Below, piece after piece: positions 11,001 through 21,658 of a stretch of DNA of 64,000 nucleotides. Position 1 is the stretch's first letter, and the number at the start of each line of letters is the position of its first letter. The position numbers were made by a program, and so were the translations under genes. Source of the DNA: Hyposmocoma kahamanoa (taxonomy: Eukaryota; Arthropoda; Insecta; Lepidoptera; Cosmopterigidae); the NCBI RefSeq assembly GCF_003589595.1, contig NW_020653718.1:1463586-1527585 (forward strand), in the 5' to 3' direction. The notes under the pieces were generated by a model. The model was not told the origin of the DNA and searched no databases. It saw nothing but the letters and a program-made list of their open reading frames with translations.

Positions 11001-11549
11001 TGGGCCCAGATATCAAGGTTCTATTATATGTAGCTATTCCTGATAATAATTTACAATTTACAGAGACTAAATAACAATAAGCGCCACATTTATCTTCCAA
11101 GCAGCCTCCACATTACAAGCCTTAATAAAACAATTAAAAACATGAGCGAGCGTAACGAACCAGGAGGCGTTCGCAATTTTGCCACAAAGAATTAAGCAAC
11201 GGAAGCAATTTCAGTTAAAACAAAATCTGTAACAACTCTCCAGCCACGAAAATTTCAGTTTTGTCCGCGCCTGGTAAAAGTTTTATGAGCTTTTAACCGC
11301 ATGATTGCTTCTGCAGCGACAAAGAGCTTTGGGGTAACTATCTAATTTTGGCTAACATTCCTTTGGAGACAATAATGGCTGTTGGTAAGCGATTCTGAAT
11401 TTATCTAGGCTATTTCGTGTCGCATTATATTCTGTACAAAGTATATTGTGTTTTGAATTCGAGCACATTTTGTATTCCTTAACCTCCTGCTATTTTTCTG
11501 CTCATTTTGTATCCATCAATACCATCTTTTAATATTTTGATGTATGGCC
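11001..11549. other. Unassigned stretch
   Basis: No repeat or motif recognised in this AT-rich segment. Confidence 0.35.
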
Positions 11550-11778
11550 TTTCGAACGAGGCAAGAAGTGGCAGCTTGTTAGCAGACAGTATTGAGATTG
11601 CATGATAGTGATAACTTGAGGGTTGCTTCGTATTTGGATCCCACTTTTCTTTTAACATCAGGTAAAGTGGAGTCATTTGCCTCTTACATACAAAAAGAAA
11701 ATTTACGAAGAAACTGCTTTCATCGGTTTCTCACAGGCAAGAAAACCGCTAAAATCGAAAACAATGATCTGCAATAAG
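11550..11778 (+). pseudogene. Possible hAT-type transposase fragment
   Basis: The plus strand reads 'LRVASYLDPTFLLTSGKVES' followed by 'FASYIQKE'. The '(L/I)(R/A)(V/I)A(S/T)(Y/F)LDPRF' block is typical of the region before the dimerisation domain of BED/hAT transposases. An in-frame stop lies upstream near 11580. Only this one motif supports the call. Confidence 0.3.
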
Positions 11779-11828
11779 CACACAAAGAAATATGTAAGGT
11801 CTGCAGACTCGTACCGTAGCTTGTTTTA

Positions 11829-12083
11829 GTAGTAGAGCTCCTTGTGAGACTTTGTCCAGGGAAGTACTGCCAGACCTATTACTGCCGCCAAGCAGTAATG
11901 TCAGCAATATTGTGGTCTGGTTTTAAAGGGCAAGAGTGCTGGTGATTTTACAGGCACATGGAACTTGGTAACTTCTTTATTTCTCAAGGTGATGGGCGGA
12001 GTGGCAGTGTCCCTTCGATCTTGCGCGACATAAGGCACTACTATAGACTTACTCGTGCCGTCACTTATTATAATTTAAAAAAT
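11829..12083 (+). mobile_element. Retroposon B, copy 2
   Basis: Near-complete: begins with the full 5' end 'AGTAGAGCTCCTTGTGA', 'GGGAAGTACTGCCA', then 'GCCGCCAAGCAGTAATGTCA' and 'GGTGATGGGCGGAGTGGCAG'. The 3' third is diverged and ends near 'TATTATAATTTAAAAAA'. A short segment right after it (12086-12116) has a tRNA B-box-like 'GGTTCTAGTCC', perhaps an unrelated SINE scrap. Confidence 0.7.
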
Positions 12084-13714
12084 TGGTGAGGTCGCTGGTT
12101 CTAGTCCTGTCGGTATATAAAAAGTCATGATATTCAATAAATAAAATATTATAAAACTTATGCAATTCAGATTATCGCCTGATACCTGAAAAAAATTCAC
12201 AAAATTCCCAAATAGTTGGGAAAATTTGAACATACCGTCGTTCAAATTAATACAAAAATGTCTAGTGGAAATTTTCCATTTACGAGTGTTCGTCCGTGAA
12301 CAGACGCGTTTACGGGGATTGTTTATTACGAACGTTGGCATTGCTATTTATTCCAGTTTCAAATGCTTAACAAAATGTAAAAAGTTTTCATATTACCGCA
12401 ATGTGTGCTGGAGAATTGTTAGATGTACTGAATTTATTTTACATTATTTGCGCCGCAGTTCGCAGCACGAGTATTTCATATTTGTTTATACAGTTCTCAG
12501 AAAAGTAAACAAACTCGATAATAAATAACTCGTATACTAAATTCGTAAACCTACCATTGATGTGAAGTTTTGAGTCGGCACATAAAACCGAATTACCCGC
12601 TTGAAACAAATTGTATGACAATCTATGATTGTACCTGTCACTACTTTGTACATAGTACCGAAAGCTTAAGCGAAAGTCCGCTTCCTGGTTGGCTCGGTTT
12701 GGACTTTTCGATTTGGTTTCTTCAATGTGCTTCATTGATTATTTTTTCGTCGCTTAACGTTGAAATTTCATTGTCATCGAGCGTTCGTCATGAATTGGCA
12801 ATAACGATGATGACTATGGTCAAAGCCATCTAGAGTATTTTGAGAAAACTACAAAAGGAAAGAAAAAAGGAAATACGAAATAAAGAAGAAAGGATATACT
12901 ACCAAAAATAGCATCACACAAGAAAAAATAAAACAGAACTAGATGAGAAAAAAATTAAAGATAAATAATTACTTAATTAATTATTAAAACACAGATTAAC
13001 CCTTTTTTTTTAATAATCGACTACCTACGATGCTACATGTTCAACTTCTAAAATATTTACTGCCAAAAGAAAACATTATGTTCGTTTTTTTTTAAAACCC
13101 TCAATTACCACCATTGCTCTCCCACTGCAGTGCACTGCAGTATTTCATAGATAGGGCATTGTGGCTCTCGTTTGTTTAAGGGTCATTAACTTGAACAAGT
13201 ATAAGTATGAAGAAGTAGAAGGAGTAAAAATAATAATTGTATAACATAATTTATAGATATTTGTTACAATAATACTCTTTTTCGTATTTTGTAATTGTAA
13301 GAAAAAGTATTTCAATTTTATTGTAAGCCAATATTAACCAAACCAAACCCATTTCTAAAAATAATAAAATTGTACAATGCCTGCTAAACGTAAGAAACAA
13401 TTTCCCTAACAAGGAAAACAGCTTAAATATACCAACATTGACGGTGTAGAAAAAATATACGCGAAATAGAAATTCTCTCCCAAAAAATGTTTCCCCAATT
13501 CGCACCTGTCGAGAGGGTCAGCAGAATAATAGATCGTGAGCACCGATTGCGAACATTCAACGCAGGAAGCTGTTTTCTGCTGACTGTATACGCGAGTCGT
13601 TTCCGCTGATAGAACAAGGTGAAAATTGGAAATTATTGTCATGATTCTCTTAAAAAACGGTGAGGAATAATCATTAAGGTCTATTAGAATGGCCGAGCAC
13701 ACGTTACTCGTAAC
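12084..13714. other. Unassigned stretch
   Basis: Several overlapping frames of 80-122 codons occur on both strands (12075-12341, 12226-12528, 12439-12735, 12570-12833, 13251-13505, 13406-13774), none with a motif I know. The last one runs into hAT-like element H1, so it is not a single gene. A perfect 18-bp palindrome lies at 13124-13141. Confidence 0.35.
13124..13141. repeat. Perfect 18-bp palindrome
   Basis: Reads ACTGCAGTGCACTGCAGT, identical on both strands, with no loop. No function assigned. Confidence 0.9.
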
Positions 13715-14265
13715 CATCGAGTACATAGCCAGAAACAGAGACAAAATAAGGGCCATCCATCGCTGGCAACTCATCAGGCAAATGAGCCATATATTACTTT
13801 TAATTTTAATTATCTATCAACTCTCATTTGCGCTGAAATCACAAATTAGAAAGCTGAAATAGTACAGCGCCAACAACTGACCTGTATGTACGTCTCCGTA
13901 TATTCTAAAAATATTCTGTATTTATTGTAATAAAGATAATATCTCTAACAATGGAGGGCTGTTCCATTCGGTGGTATGGGAAAAACAGCAAAACATCTAA
14001 TTACAAAACAAACGGAATCACATTTCATCGGTAATTAGATATTAAATATGTAATTTTTCAATTTTCGTCCATTATAGCAAAGCTCAAGCTTACTGGTCGA
14101 TTTGAAGTGAAACAATTGACGACATCCGTCCATTGTTTCGAATTCGGGCTGGCCAATCGGAGCGCAGTTGGCAGAATAGTTTGAATAGTTGTTTGTTATT
14201 TATTTGATTATATGTATTAAAAATTAAATGACATTTTGCCTCCATTTTGGGCTATATTCTTCATG
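13715..14265 (+). mobile_element. hAT-like MITE family H, copy 1
   Basis: Starts 'CATCGAGTACATAGCCAGAA' and ends with its diverged reverse complement at 14227-14265 ('...TTCTTCATG'). It is flanked by an 8-bp target duplication, CTCGTAAC at 13707-13714 and CTCGTAAG at 14266-14273 (7 of 8 identical). About 551 bp, no transposase frame. Inner landmarks such as 'TTTATTGTAATAAAGATAAT' and 'TTACAAAACAAACGGAATCA' are shared with copies at 18248-19573 and 57593-58055. The 8-bp duplication with inverted ends points to mobilisation by a hAT-superfamily transposase. Confidence 0.8.
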
Positions 14266-14390
14266 CTCGTAAGTAACGCCACAAATTTTCAATTTAAGTG
14301 GTCTAAGGCGTAAGGGATCCAAAAAGTTGTTGATGTCGGCATGAGCCGTAGTGAAAAATAATGTGAGTATAAATATTATCAACCCATTTT

Positions 14391-14530
14391 TACGTCCCAC
14401 AGCTTGGCACGGGTCTCCTCTCAGGCCACAGTCTGCCTGGTCCAATACGGGTTGGTTACTTCACACGTTTTCCGAGGGTTGTGAATCTTCTTCAACGTGC
14501 AAGTTTCATCACGATGTTTTTCTTCACCAA
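14391..14530 (+). repeat. Lepidopteran-type dispersed repeat K
   Basis: Contains 'CACGGGTCTCCTCTCAGG', then 'CTGCCTGGTCCAATACGGGT', and 'AAGTTTCATCACGATGTTTT' followed by 'TCTTCACC'. I recognise this order from a widespread lepidopteran repeat ('GTGGGTCTCCTCTC...GGTTTCCTCACGATGTTTTCCTTCACCG' in pieces). Only one copy lies in this window. Class uncertain. Confidence 0.55.
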
Positions 14531-14737
14531 AAATGTCTTGGTATTATATCAATTATTGTGCAAGTACACGTTGTCTAGTTTGTTTACCTACCAATGACGT
14601 CACGCGTTCTGAGTTGTCTGGTAGTACCATTTTTAAATTTAAAGATAGTTCTAAGGACTTGAAAGGCAATTTCAAAATCAAAGGAGTTTGTTTATATAAT
14701 ATTATTTTTTATTAATTATAATATTATATAACTACGC

Positions 14738-15091
14738 TAAACGATTCTTTTACGGGGAACTGTATACGTTTTTACAATAAGATTCCGGAGCATATATTAA
14801 GATTAGCATTTTCTAAGTTTAAAACTTACATTAAAAATATTTTAATTGAAAAGTCATATTACAAAATTGTAGGCTACGTGTTAGATGAAATATGGAAAGA
14901 CAACGTGAGCCTAGATTTCACACAAATATAATAATATAGCATTTAAATTTATTTGAAAAGAGCAATCCCTAGAGTTTCTAGCTCGTTCTTTTCGGGGAGG
15001 TTAGCGTAGTGAACAAGCAGTAGCTTAAAAAAATGACGTTTTCAAGTGTAAGAAATTTACCAATGGAATAAATTATTATTTTACTTTGACC
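14738..15091 (+). mobile_element. LINE 3' end, same family as 35521-36625
   Basis: Matches the reverse complement of 35521-35895 almost throughout: 'GGGGAACTGTATACGTTTTT', 'ACAATAAGATTCCGGAGCAT', 'GGAAAGACAACGTGAGC' and the UTR 'CAATCCCTAGAGTTTCTAGC'. It ends with a decayed TTTGAC-type tail ('TTTACTTTGACC'). Encodes 'YNKIPEHIL' and 'VLDEIWKDN', the last residues of ORF2. Strongly 5'-truncated. Confidence 0.8.
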
Positions 15092-15440
15092 TTGTTGGCT
15101 TGAATTCCAAATATTTTCTGAAAAGTTGTCCGATTCCCTATTAAGGAATACCCAGAACCAGAGCAGCAAAACTAACACCAGAACCAATTTAGAAAGTTCT
15201 TTTGTCAAGTTAGTAATACGGGGAACAAAATGGGACGTACTTTTATACATATCAACTGTAGGCATTAAGTGCTGGGTTACTGCGTTCGTTATAAGAACTC
15301 ACGGAGCGGTCTTCACCCGCGCTCGCCGTGGTAACGGATGCAAATAATTTACTACCACATTTCACGACGCGTTTTACACCTTACGGTTGCTCGCGGTAGC
15401 CGGCAGCCCTGCGAGATACTAGTTAGACATAGGCAAAACA
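15092..15440. other. Unassigned stretch
   Basis: Contains a moderately G+C-rich patch around 15295-15420 ('ACCCGCGCTCGCCGTGG'). No motif recognised. Confidence 0.3.
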
Positions 15441-16210
15441 GTAGGTACCTCGAAAAGTAATGTAATATCATATTACATTCCCGTAAACGTGATATTACAC
15501 TGTGATATCACTATTATTACATCCCACAGACTAAAAATGAGATGCATTACCGTGACATTACTCACTACTTCAATGTTGCCAGGGTCCTTGAATCGAAAAT
15601 TACGTTTCATTATCTGAAAAGTTCCATTTTCGTTTTATTAATCTAAATATCTAACTATGAAAGGTATACATAACTGTAAAAGTAAATTGACTGGTTTCAT
15701 TTTACTTATGCTTTCTCTGAGTTACTTAATGTCTAACACCCAGACTAGACAATTAAGTTCGTAAACTATTTGGAATTCACAATAAAAAATATTTTTGGTT
15801 GAATTAAAAAAAACCGTTGTCAAAAGTTACAAAAATCGCCTTAAAAGCAAAAGCTACTTACATATTATACGAACGGGTCAAAACTTACCAAAAATTTAAC
15901 AAATATGACCATCAGGCAACACTGCATCACTCCGTACTTGCCCTAGAGAGACAGATATTACGCAGTGTAAAGAACCTATTACTATTCTTCAATAACGCAA
16001 ACACAGCAAGGTTATTCACTATTAAAAAGATTATAACATTTATATTGTAAGTGAAATAAATAATATCGTGCATCACTAATCACAATTATTAACAAAATGT
16101 TATTATGTTCGGTATTGTGTCGGGTGATGTTATGAGTGATACTTCATATTCCAAAATGATGTGTGATGTCACATTATGTCATTACCCTGTCGCTTGATAT
16201 CACAATTGTG
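15441..16210. repeat. Possible DNA-element remnant with GTGATATCAC-like ends
   Basis: Both margins are crowded with variants of the same short words: 'TAATATCATATTACAT', 'GTGATATTACACTGTGATAT' on the left and 'GTGATGTTATGAGTGAT', 'GTGATGTCACATTATGTCAT' on the right. Such subterminal repeats around an AT-rich core are typical of non-autonomous DNA elements. I could not define exact ends or a target duplication. A 77-codon plus frame (15817-16050) has no motif. Confidence 0.35.
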
Positions 16211-16984
16211 CAACTAGTGGAACCGCATGAGACGCGGTCACTTTGCGGTCGGTTCGCCGCCGGCGACGCGTTTCTTCATGTTTTTTTTTTAACTCACATA
16301 CAAGAACAACGAATAATCTGTAACTACTATATCCATAATATTTTAGGCCTTGTTTTTTTAATTCTTTGATTAAATAAGTATAAGTTAGCTCAATTCTGGT
16401 GTGTGTCATGGCGATGTTTAGGATTTAACTGACGATTGTAAATAATTCCGCGTCTTGCGATCATCTCCTACTAAGTTTGCGGTCCGTTTCATAAACGTGG
16501 CGGCTACGTGTGTTCTAAGCCTTAGTATAATAAATAAATGTATTTTCTTTCTTTCTTTTTACACACTATAATACACGATGTCGCAAGCTAGCCAGCGGAG
16601 GTGACGGCGAATCCTCGACATCAAATTGAAAGTAATTAAATACAGTATTTATTGTCTTGACATACTGCTATTTTTAATGTAAACAGACGATTATTTATTC
16701 CAAAAATTGAGTTATAAACTATGGACTTATATGAGCATTCTTGGTCAATTATTACTTCAGAACCATTGACCTATTAGAACCAGAAATTTGCATGTTATTT
16801 AATATGTAAAACATGATACAGCTACATATATTGATACAGCTTTTTGACCCCTCTGTTATACCAAGTTTTAAGCAAAAAACTGATCCGACTGGTCCAGATG
16901 TCTATTGCTTCCACAGAACAATAAAAACAGTAAAAATGCTTAGTTTGCGTCTCACGTGTGGCAACAGTTTGCTGAGTTTCGCAA
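16211..16984. other. Unassigned stretch
   Basis: Includes a (TTTC)n tract at 16539-16558 preceded by 'AATAAATAAATG', which resembles the tail end of a plus-strand LINE, but no coding motif is attached. Otherwise nothing recognised. Confidence 0.3.
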
Positions 16985-17290
16985 TTTTGAGCGCAATTCG
17001 CTTTGTACGTTGGTCGTGTCAATTATCTCGCACAAAACTTCGAAAATCGTAGAAAATGCCTTGTTTTCCTACTTTGAAGTGGTGTTTGTCTTGTCGAATA
17101 GTGGTTTTTCATAACATCATTAAGTCTTATTTTATTTAATTTTAATAAATTTTCAAGGAAACCTTATACCGCTGAAATATGGTCGCTTCTATTCTGAAGA
17201 ACTAAATAAACATCTCGAATTCGTCATCGTTCTGCTATTAACCGCTAGATGGCAGCACATTGATAGAAATTTCAATATAAATCAAAATGT
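16985..17290 (+). repeat. Repeat F, copy 2
   Basis: Aligns with copies 1 and 3 over 'CGCTTTGTACGTTGGTCGTG', 'CTCGCACAAAACTTCGAAAA', the ATG at 17055, 'TTTCATAACATCATTAAGTC', 'AATTTTAATAAATTTTC', 'CCGCTGAAATATGGTCGCTT' and 'ACCGCTAGATGGCAGCACAT'. The exon-like block from the ATG encodes 'MPCFPTLKWC', so the THAP reading is corrupted. The word TTAAGT after the block occupies the place of a former splice donor. Confidence 0.6.
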
Positions 17291-17727
17291 AACTTCCGTA
17301 AAAACCGATCATCGAGACCGAGACATCGTCAAAGATCAGATAAAACTCTGTAGAGGTTAAAACTTGTACTTTAGTAATAAACCTAGATCCGAACAGATTT
17401 ATTCTACAGCTGTTTGTGCAAAAGAAAACTTGTCGGTAATAACTTTTAATCTGCACTTGCGACTGTGTAGTATTAAAATGTAAAGTTTTCAGAGAAGCGT
17501 TAGTGTTTCAACTTCAGAAATAGCTACTGCGTTTTAGTTCTTAGAAGTTTAAAGGAATTACATAAAATATGTTATTTTATCAACTAACAATTATTAAAAT
17601 AGTATTTTATAATTATTTTTCTAGACAGCCATTATTATTTACCAATATTATGCTTTCCGAATTTTGTGAAAAAAAAACAAATAAAAAAAAAACTGAATTC
17701 GAAAAAGAAACGGATTGTCGTTGTTGT
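17291..17727. other. Unassigned stretch
   Basis: AT-rich, with an A-rich tract near 17669-17695. Nothing recognised. Confidence 0.3.
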
Positions 17728-18038
17728 ATTTTATGATACCTAGTGACAGAACGAACAAGTCGTGCACCTAGTGATAAACGACATGCCCGTTCATAACAGT
17801 TGCAGTGCCACTCAGAGCTTTAAATCGCAAAAATCTGAGGGGCACTGCCACTGCGCCCGCCACCCTGAGACCTAATTATTATGTTGACAAGTCCCATGTG
17901 CCTATAATTCCGCCAACATCCTTACGCTTCAAAACCGAAACGCAGTAATGCTTACATTACTGCTTGGCGGCAGAAATATGTAAGGTGGCAGTACTACCCT
18001 GGACGAACTCTTTCACAAGGAGCTCTACTGCTACTATA
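17728..18038 (-). mobile_element. Retroposon B, copy 3 (near full length)
   Basis: Minus-strand copy running from a decayed tail at 17728-17760 through 'GTTGCAGTGCCACTCAGAGC' and 'GACAAGTCCCATGTGCCT' to the 5' end 'CTTTCACAAGGAGCTCTACT'. It keeps the small hairpin 'GCAGTAATGCTTACATTACTGC'-type block (given here only by position, 17943-17964). One of the longest B copies in the window. Confidence 0.75.
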
Positions 18039-18239
18039 AACATAAATAAAATTATAAAGCTAACGTTCTTTCGCGCGCGGTTGCTCGTGTTGCTGGCGCG
18101 GCGACGGGTGTGGGCACACGGGTTTTGGCGTCTTCCCTTTCACTGTGCCGAAGCGACTACGAGGTAAATCCACACGTCGAAATCGCAAACAGACGCTACA
18201 CGCTAGACCAAGCACAGTGAAAGATATGCCAATAGATCT
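18039..18239. other. G+C-rich spacer
   Basis: Unusually G+C-rich for the window between 18069 and 18165 ('TTGCTGGCGCGGCGACGGGT'). No motif recognised. Confidence 0.3.
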
Positions 18240-18247
18240 ATTGGCCC

Positions 18248-19573
18248 TATCGAGTATGTAACCAGAAACAGAGACGAAATAAGGGCCACTTCTGGTAACT
18301 TATAAATGTCAACTCTCGTTTGCACTGAAATATAGACAGCACCAACAACTGACCTGTGTGTATATTTCGTCTCCGTATATATTTTTATATTTGATGGACT
18401 AGCTCTTGACCACTACCTAGCTCTGGAACAAAGATAGGATCTACGATGGAACGAGCTTGCCCAGAAGATGCCTATTCAGTCGCTCCTTAAAGATATTCAG
18501 ATTGTATGAATTCGGAAATACAGACGCAGGCAGGGAATTCTATTCCTGGGCTGTGCGCATAATAAAAGATGATGAAAAGCGCTTAGTTCGCCTGAAGGGA
18601 AGATCGACCAAGTAAGGATGATATCCCGCCGTACGTCTGGGTGTCCGATGGTAAAAGGGGGCGGCCGGGATGAGCTGATGGAACTCATGGACACACTCAC
18701 CATAATATATTCTGTAAAAAACCGACAGACGGGCAACTTTGCGCGGGTGGGCCAAACTGTGAACTTTACATTCGAACTTAACGTCGCCAATAAGTCTTCT
18801 GGCTCTGCGCTCAATCGAATCAAGAGCCTCAACTTCGCTGAGCCATCTCACAGGTGACTTCAGTACTCCATGCAAGATCGGACTTGTGCTTTGTATAAAG
18901 TTAAGAGCTGTCCAGGCGTGAAATATCCCTTAACCTTGTTAAAGATACCTAATTTTTTGGCTGCATTTTGTGCCTTACATTCAATATAAGTGCCAAAGTT
19001 AAGGGTTGCGCTCATTGTTATGGCAAGGAGATTTAGGCTGTCGGTAAGAGAGACAGATATACCCCGAAAAGTGGGAGTGAGATCAAATTGACTCCTTTTA
19101 GCAGTAAACACACAGGCTTGCGTTTTGGTGGCGTTGAACTCGACCAGATTGTCATCTCCCCATTGAGAGACAAGACTTAAGGTCAAGTTCGTTCGCTCCA
19201 CCGTGGCCTCTCTCAACACCTTGCTGTCCTTTGCGCTGGACAGGTATCTCTCCGTAACAGTGCTGTCATCTGCATACCCAACAATACCTGGGACTAACAG
19301 GTCATTGATTTGCAGCAGGAAAAGAATCGCAGAGAGAACCGACCCCTGAGGAAATCCGGCATTGATAGCCATCGAATCAGATAGCCAAAAATATTCTGTA
19401 TTTATTGTAATAAAGATAATATCTCCAACAATAGCGTGCTGTTTACAAAACAAACGGAATCAAATTTCATCGGTAGTTAAATATTAAATATGTAATTTTA
19501 CACTTTTCGTTAATAATAGTTTTCAAGTAAATTAAATGACATTTCGACTCTATTTCTGGTTATATACTCGATG
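18248..19573 (+). mobile_element. hAT-like MITE family H, copy 2, split by a LINE
   Basis: Left end 'TATCGAGTATGTAACCAGAA' at 18248, right end '...GGTTATATACTCGATG' at 19573. A perfect 8-bp target duplication, ATTGGCCC, flanks it at 18240-18247 and 19574-19581. The H sequence breaks off near 18375 after 'CGTCTCCGTATAT' and resumes near 19388 at 'AAAAATATTCTGTATTTATT', exactly where copy 1 reads continuously. The interruption is a LINE carrying RT motifs. The perfect duplication makes this the best-defined insertion in the window. Confidence 0.85.
18375..19387 (-). mobile_element. LINE with reverse transcriptase core, inserted in H2
   Basis: The minus strand encodes 'GFPQGSVLSAILFLLQINDL' and 'GYADDSTV', i.e. 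RT motif B and the catalytic YADD. It continues to 'YKAQVRSCMEY', a stop/frameshift near 18860, then 'LDSIERRARRLIGDVKF', 'RTAQE' (a stop replacing the expected Trp) and 'NSLPASVFPNSYNLNIFK', the C-terminal end of a Jockey/R1-like ORF2. The N-terminal half of RT and the endonuclease are missing (5' truncation). At least one frameshift and stops make it inactive. This is the longest recognisable LINE coding stretch here besides 35521-36625. Confidence 0.85.
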
Positions 19574-19581
19574 ATTGGCCC

Positions 19582-20177
19582 GCACTCGCCGACGCGCCCG
19601 CGCCTACATTCTTAATGATAGGCTCAATTTATATTGCATCGGAATGGAATGGAAGCGAATTTTTGTAACGATATTGTACATAGCATAATGAACTTTATGG
19701 TTAATTGTGTAACGTACAAACTAGATACGAGACGGAACCTTACGCGGAATGCGCGAGTGAATTGTGACTTGTTCTTTCCATTTTCCTTCCAACATCTTGT
19801 TGTATCACGCGCGATAGTATTTGTGTAAAGCTCACTATCGACTTCTCTCTTTCCACCACCGACCAGTGGCATCGATCGACTATAGATTAACTGCTACTGT
19901 AACACCCTGGCACACCAATCTTTAGGTAAATAATTTATAAACATCTAACATTTGCATTATATCTATAGAATGGTGTGTAATTTATTGAAATCAGAAAATT
20001 TATTTTTAAATCCTGTGCTTGAAAAACGTTTCGCCATAAATAGTCTTAAGATCATTTAAATTGTTGTACTGTTCAATCTCGAACTTAGCAAAATATCACA
20101 AAAACATATCGAAATGGTTTATTTCGTATATCGACAACTTTACTAGTGAAGAAAAAAATTGTTTGCGTCAATTATAA
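19582..20177. other. Unassigned stretch
   Basis: Starts G+C-rich ('CACTCGCCGACGCGCCCGCG'), then normal. Overlapping 64- and 82-codon frames on opposite strands show no motif. Confidence 0.3.
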
Positions 20178-20273
20178 CATCTGGATTATTAAATAAAAAT
20201 ATGAAGTTAAATATTTTTATTACATACATATGTATGTATGTACACTACGTATTTTTATTTAATAAACCAGATG
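20178..20273. repeat. 96-bp inverted repeat (hairpin-forming)
   Basis: A 24-nt left arm at 20178-20201 and a right arm at 20250-20273 are complementary with one mismatch (core 'TTATTAAATAAAAATA'). The spacer holds another palindrome, ACATACATATGTATGT. It may be a minimal fold-back element. Confidence 0.7.
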
Positions 20274-20400
20274 CTTCATAAATTTTGTTCTTCATCCTGT
20301 AAAGTTAACAAAATTGAGATAGGTTGACAATTCACAGTCGACATATAACGCGCGGTTAGCGTTGGCTGACGCACTATCTTGTTACTATATATTTTTTTAT

Positions 20401-20840
20401 AACACACACACTCATAGCCCTGCACTAGGGAAACCCTGTTTCGCGGGATGCCATGGACACACACATAGACAACCACAAATAACAGCCGCCAAGCAGTAAT
20501 GTTAGCATTACTGAGTTCCAATTTCGAAGGATAAGGGTGCTGGTGAAATTAGAGGCATATGGGACTTGTCAAATTACGTCTCAGAGTGACGGGCGCAGTG
20601 GCAGTGCCCCTCAGAACTTTGCGATTTAAAGCTCTCAGTGGCACTGCAACTGTTATGGACAGGCGTGTAGCTTATCATAGTATAGGCGCACGACTTGTTC
20701 TAGTACTTGATATTAAAAAAATTGACACTCAAATTCACGAAATTAATGTAGGCCATACAAATGTTTATCCCAGCCTAAAAATCAAACCCGGGACCTCAGG
20801 CTGGCAGACCTGCATGGTAGCCGTTCGCCCGCAGAAGCAA
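20401..20840 (-). mobile_element. tRNA-derived SINE S, copy 1, split by retroposon B
   Basis: Left half 20401-20483 matches the 3' part of S ('AACACACACACTCA', 'TAGCCCTGCACTAGGGAAA'). Right half from about 20728 to 20840 carries the rest up to the tRNA-like head ('GTAGGCCATACAAAT', 'CATGGTAGCCGTTCG'). The intact order is seen at 48780-48986. B copy 4 lies between the halves, so S is older. Confidence 0.75.
20484..20721 (+). mobile_element. Retroposon B, copy 4, 5'-truncated, inside SINE S
   Basis: Starts abruptly at 'AGCCGCCAAGCAGTAATG', lacking the ~70-bp 5' end of full copies, and ends with 'GATATTAAAAAAA'. Truncation at the 5' side with an A-rich 3' end, in a defined older element, is the signature of target-primed reverse transcription. 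Confidence 0.8.
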
Positions 20841-21564
20841 TTTTTGAAAATAGTTTATGAATTTATCATAAATACGAACTGAGAAAAATAAACCCGATAC
20901 TATCCAGCGAATGTTTAGTGTCACACACATACGTAGGCACGGTGCACAAACAATCCAGATTAGAATAATCTCCACCTGAACAAATAGTCCTTACTTTAGC
21001 CACCTGCGCCCGTAGCCAATTTAAAGACTACCAGACCGGCCAAAGCAATTCATGTCCAGGAGAAAAACTCTCAAAAGGCAGGACAAGGGTAGATAGCATA
21101 TAGGCACCGACTATTAAAAATAGACCTTATTCAGGTACTTTAAAGATCACTTCTAATGAAAACAGGTACGTTCTACCCAATAGTCAATTGGAGCGTGCAC
21201 AAAAATACCAAAACATGGAAACGAAGCGGGAGCTAACAAGCCGAAATAAAATATATACATTTTGCTTGGAAATACGGTGTACCGCATTTCCCTTTTTTCC
21301 CCATTAAACTAAGTGTTAGAAATGAATTACACTCGTAATATCCTTAAAATATATTTTCTTTGTGAAAATCAGGCGTGTTGTGGAAAATAATGGCTTATTG
21401 CACAACACAAACAGTCGTGATATAAATAAAAAACACGCACACAATTCACACATATTTTTACAATTAGACATTAGAGAGTTCAAACAAGAAATTATACACA
21501 CACCGGCACAATTAGAAAAACATAAAAGTGGGAATACGAAATAGTAACGTTTAAATTCTAGTAG
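20841..21564. other. Unassigned stretch
   Basis: No repeat or motif recognised. A 105-codon minus frame (21316-21633) runs into B copy 5 and is not a gene. Confidence 0.35.
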
Positions 21565-21658
21565 CATTAGAGCTCCTTGTGGAAGAGTTCGTCCAGGTAA
21601 GTACTGCCCCACCTTACCTATTTCTGCAGCCAAGCAATGTGAGCATTACTGCGTTCCG
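21565..21658 (+). mobile_element. Retroposon B, copy 5, 5' part only
   Basis: Has the B 5' end ('AGAGCTCCTTGTGGAAGAGT', 'TACTGCCCCACCTTACCTAT') through the hairpin and stops at 'GCGTTCCGTTT', where LINE A2 begins. The 3' part is not found beyond the LINE, so the junction involved a loss. Confidence 0.65.

Noticed and set aside
12226..12833. Overlapping ~90-100 codon frames on both strands
   Set aside because: No motif on either strand; expected occasionally in a window of this size.
13406..13774. 122-codon minus-strand frame
   Set aside because: Its N-terminal codons come from the left end of MITE H1, so it is a composite of unrelated DNA.
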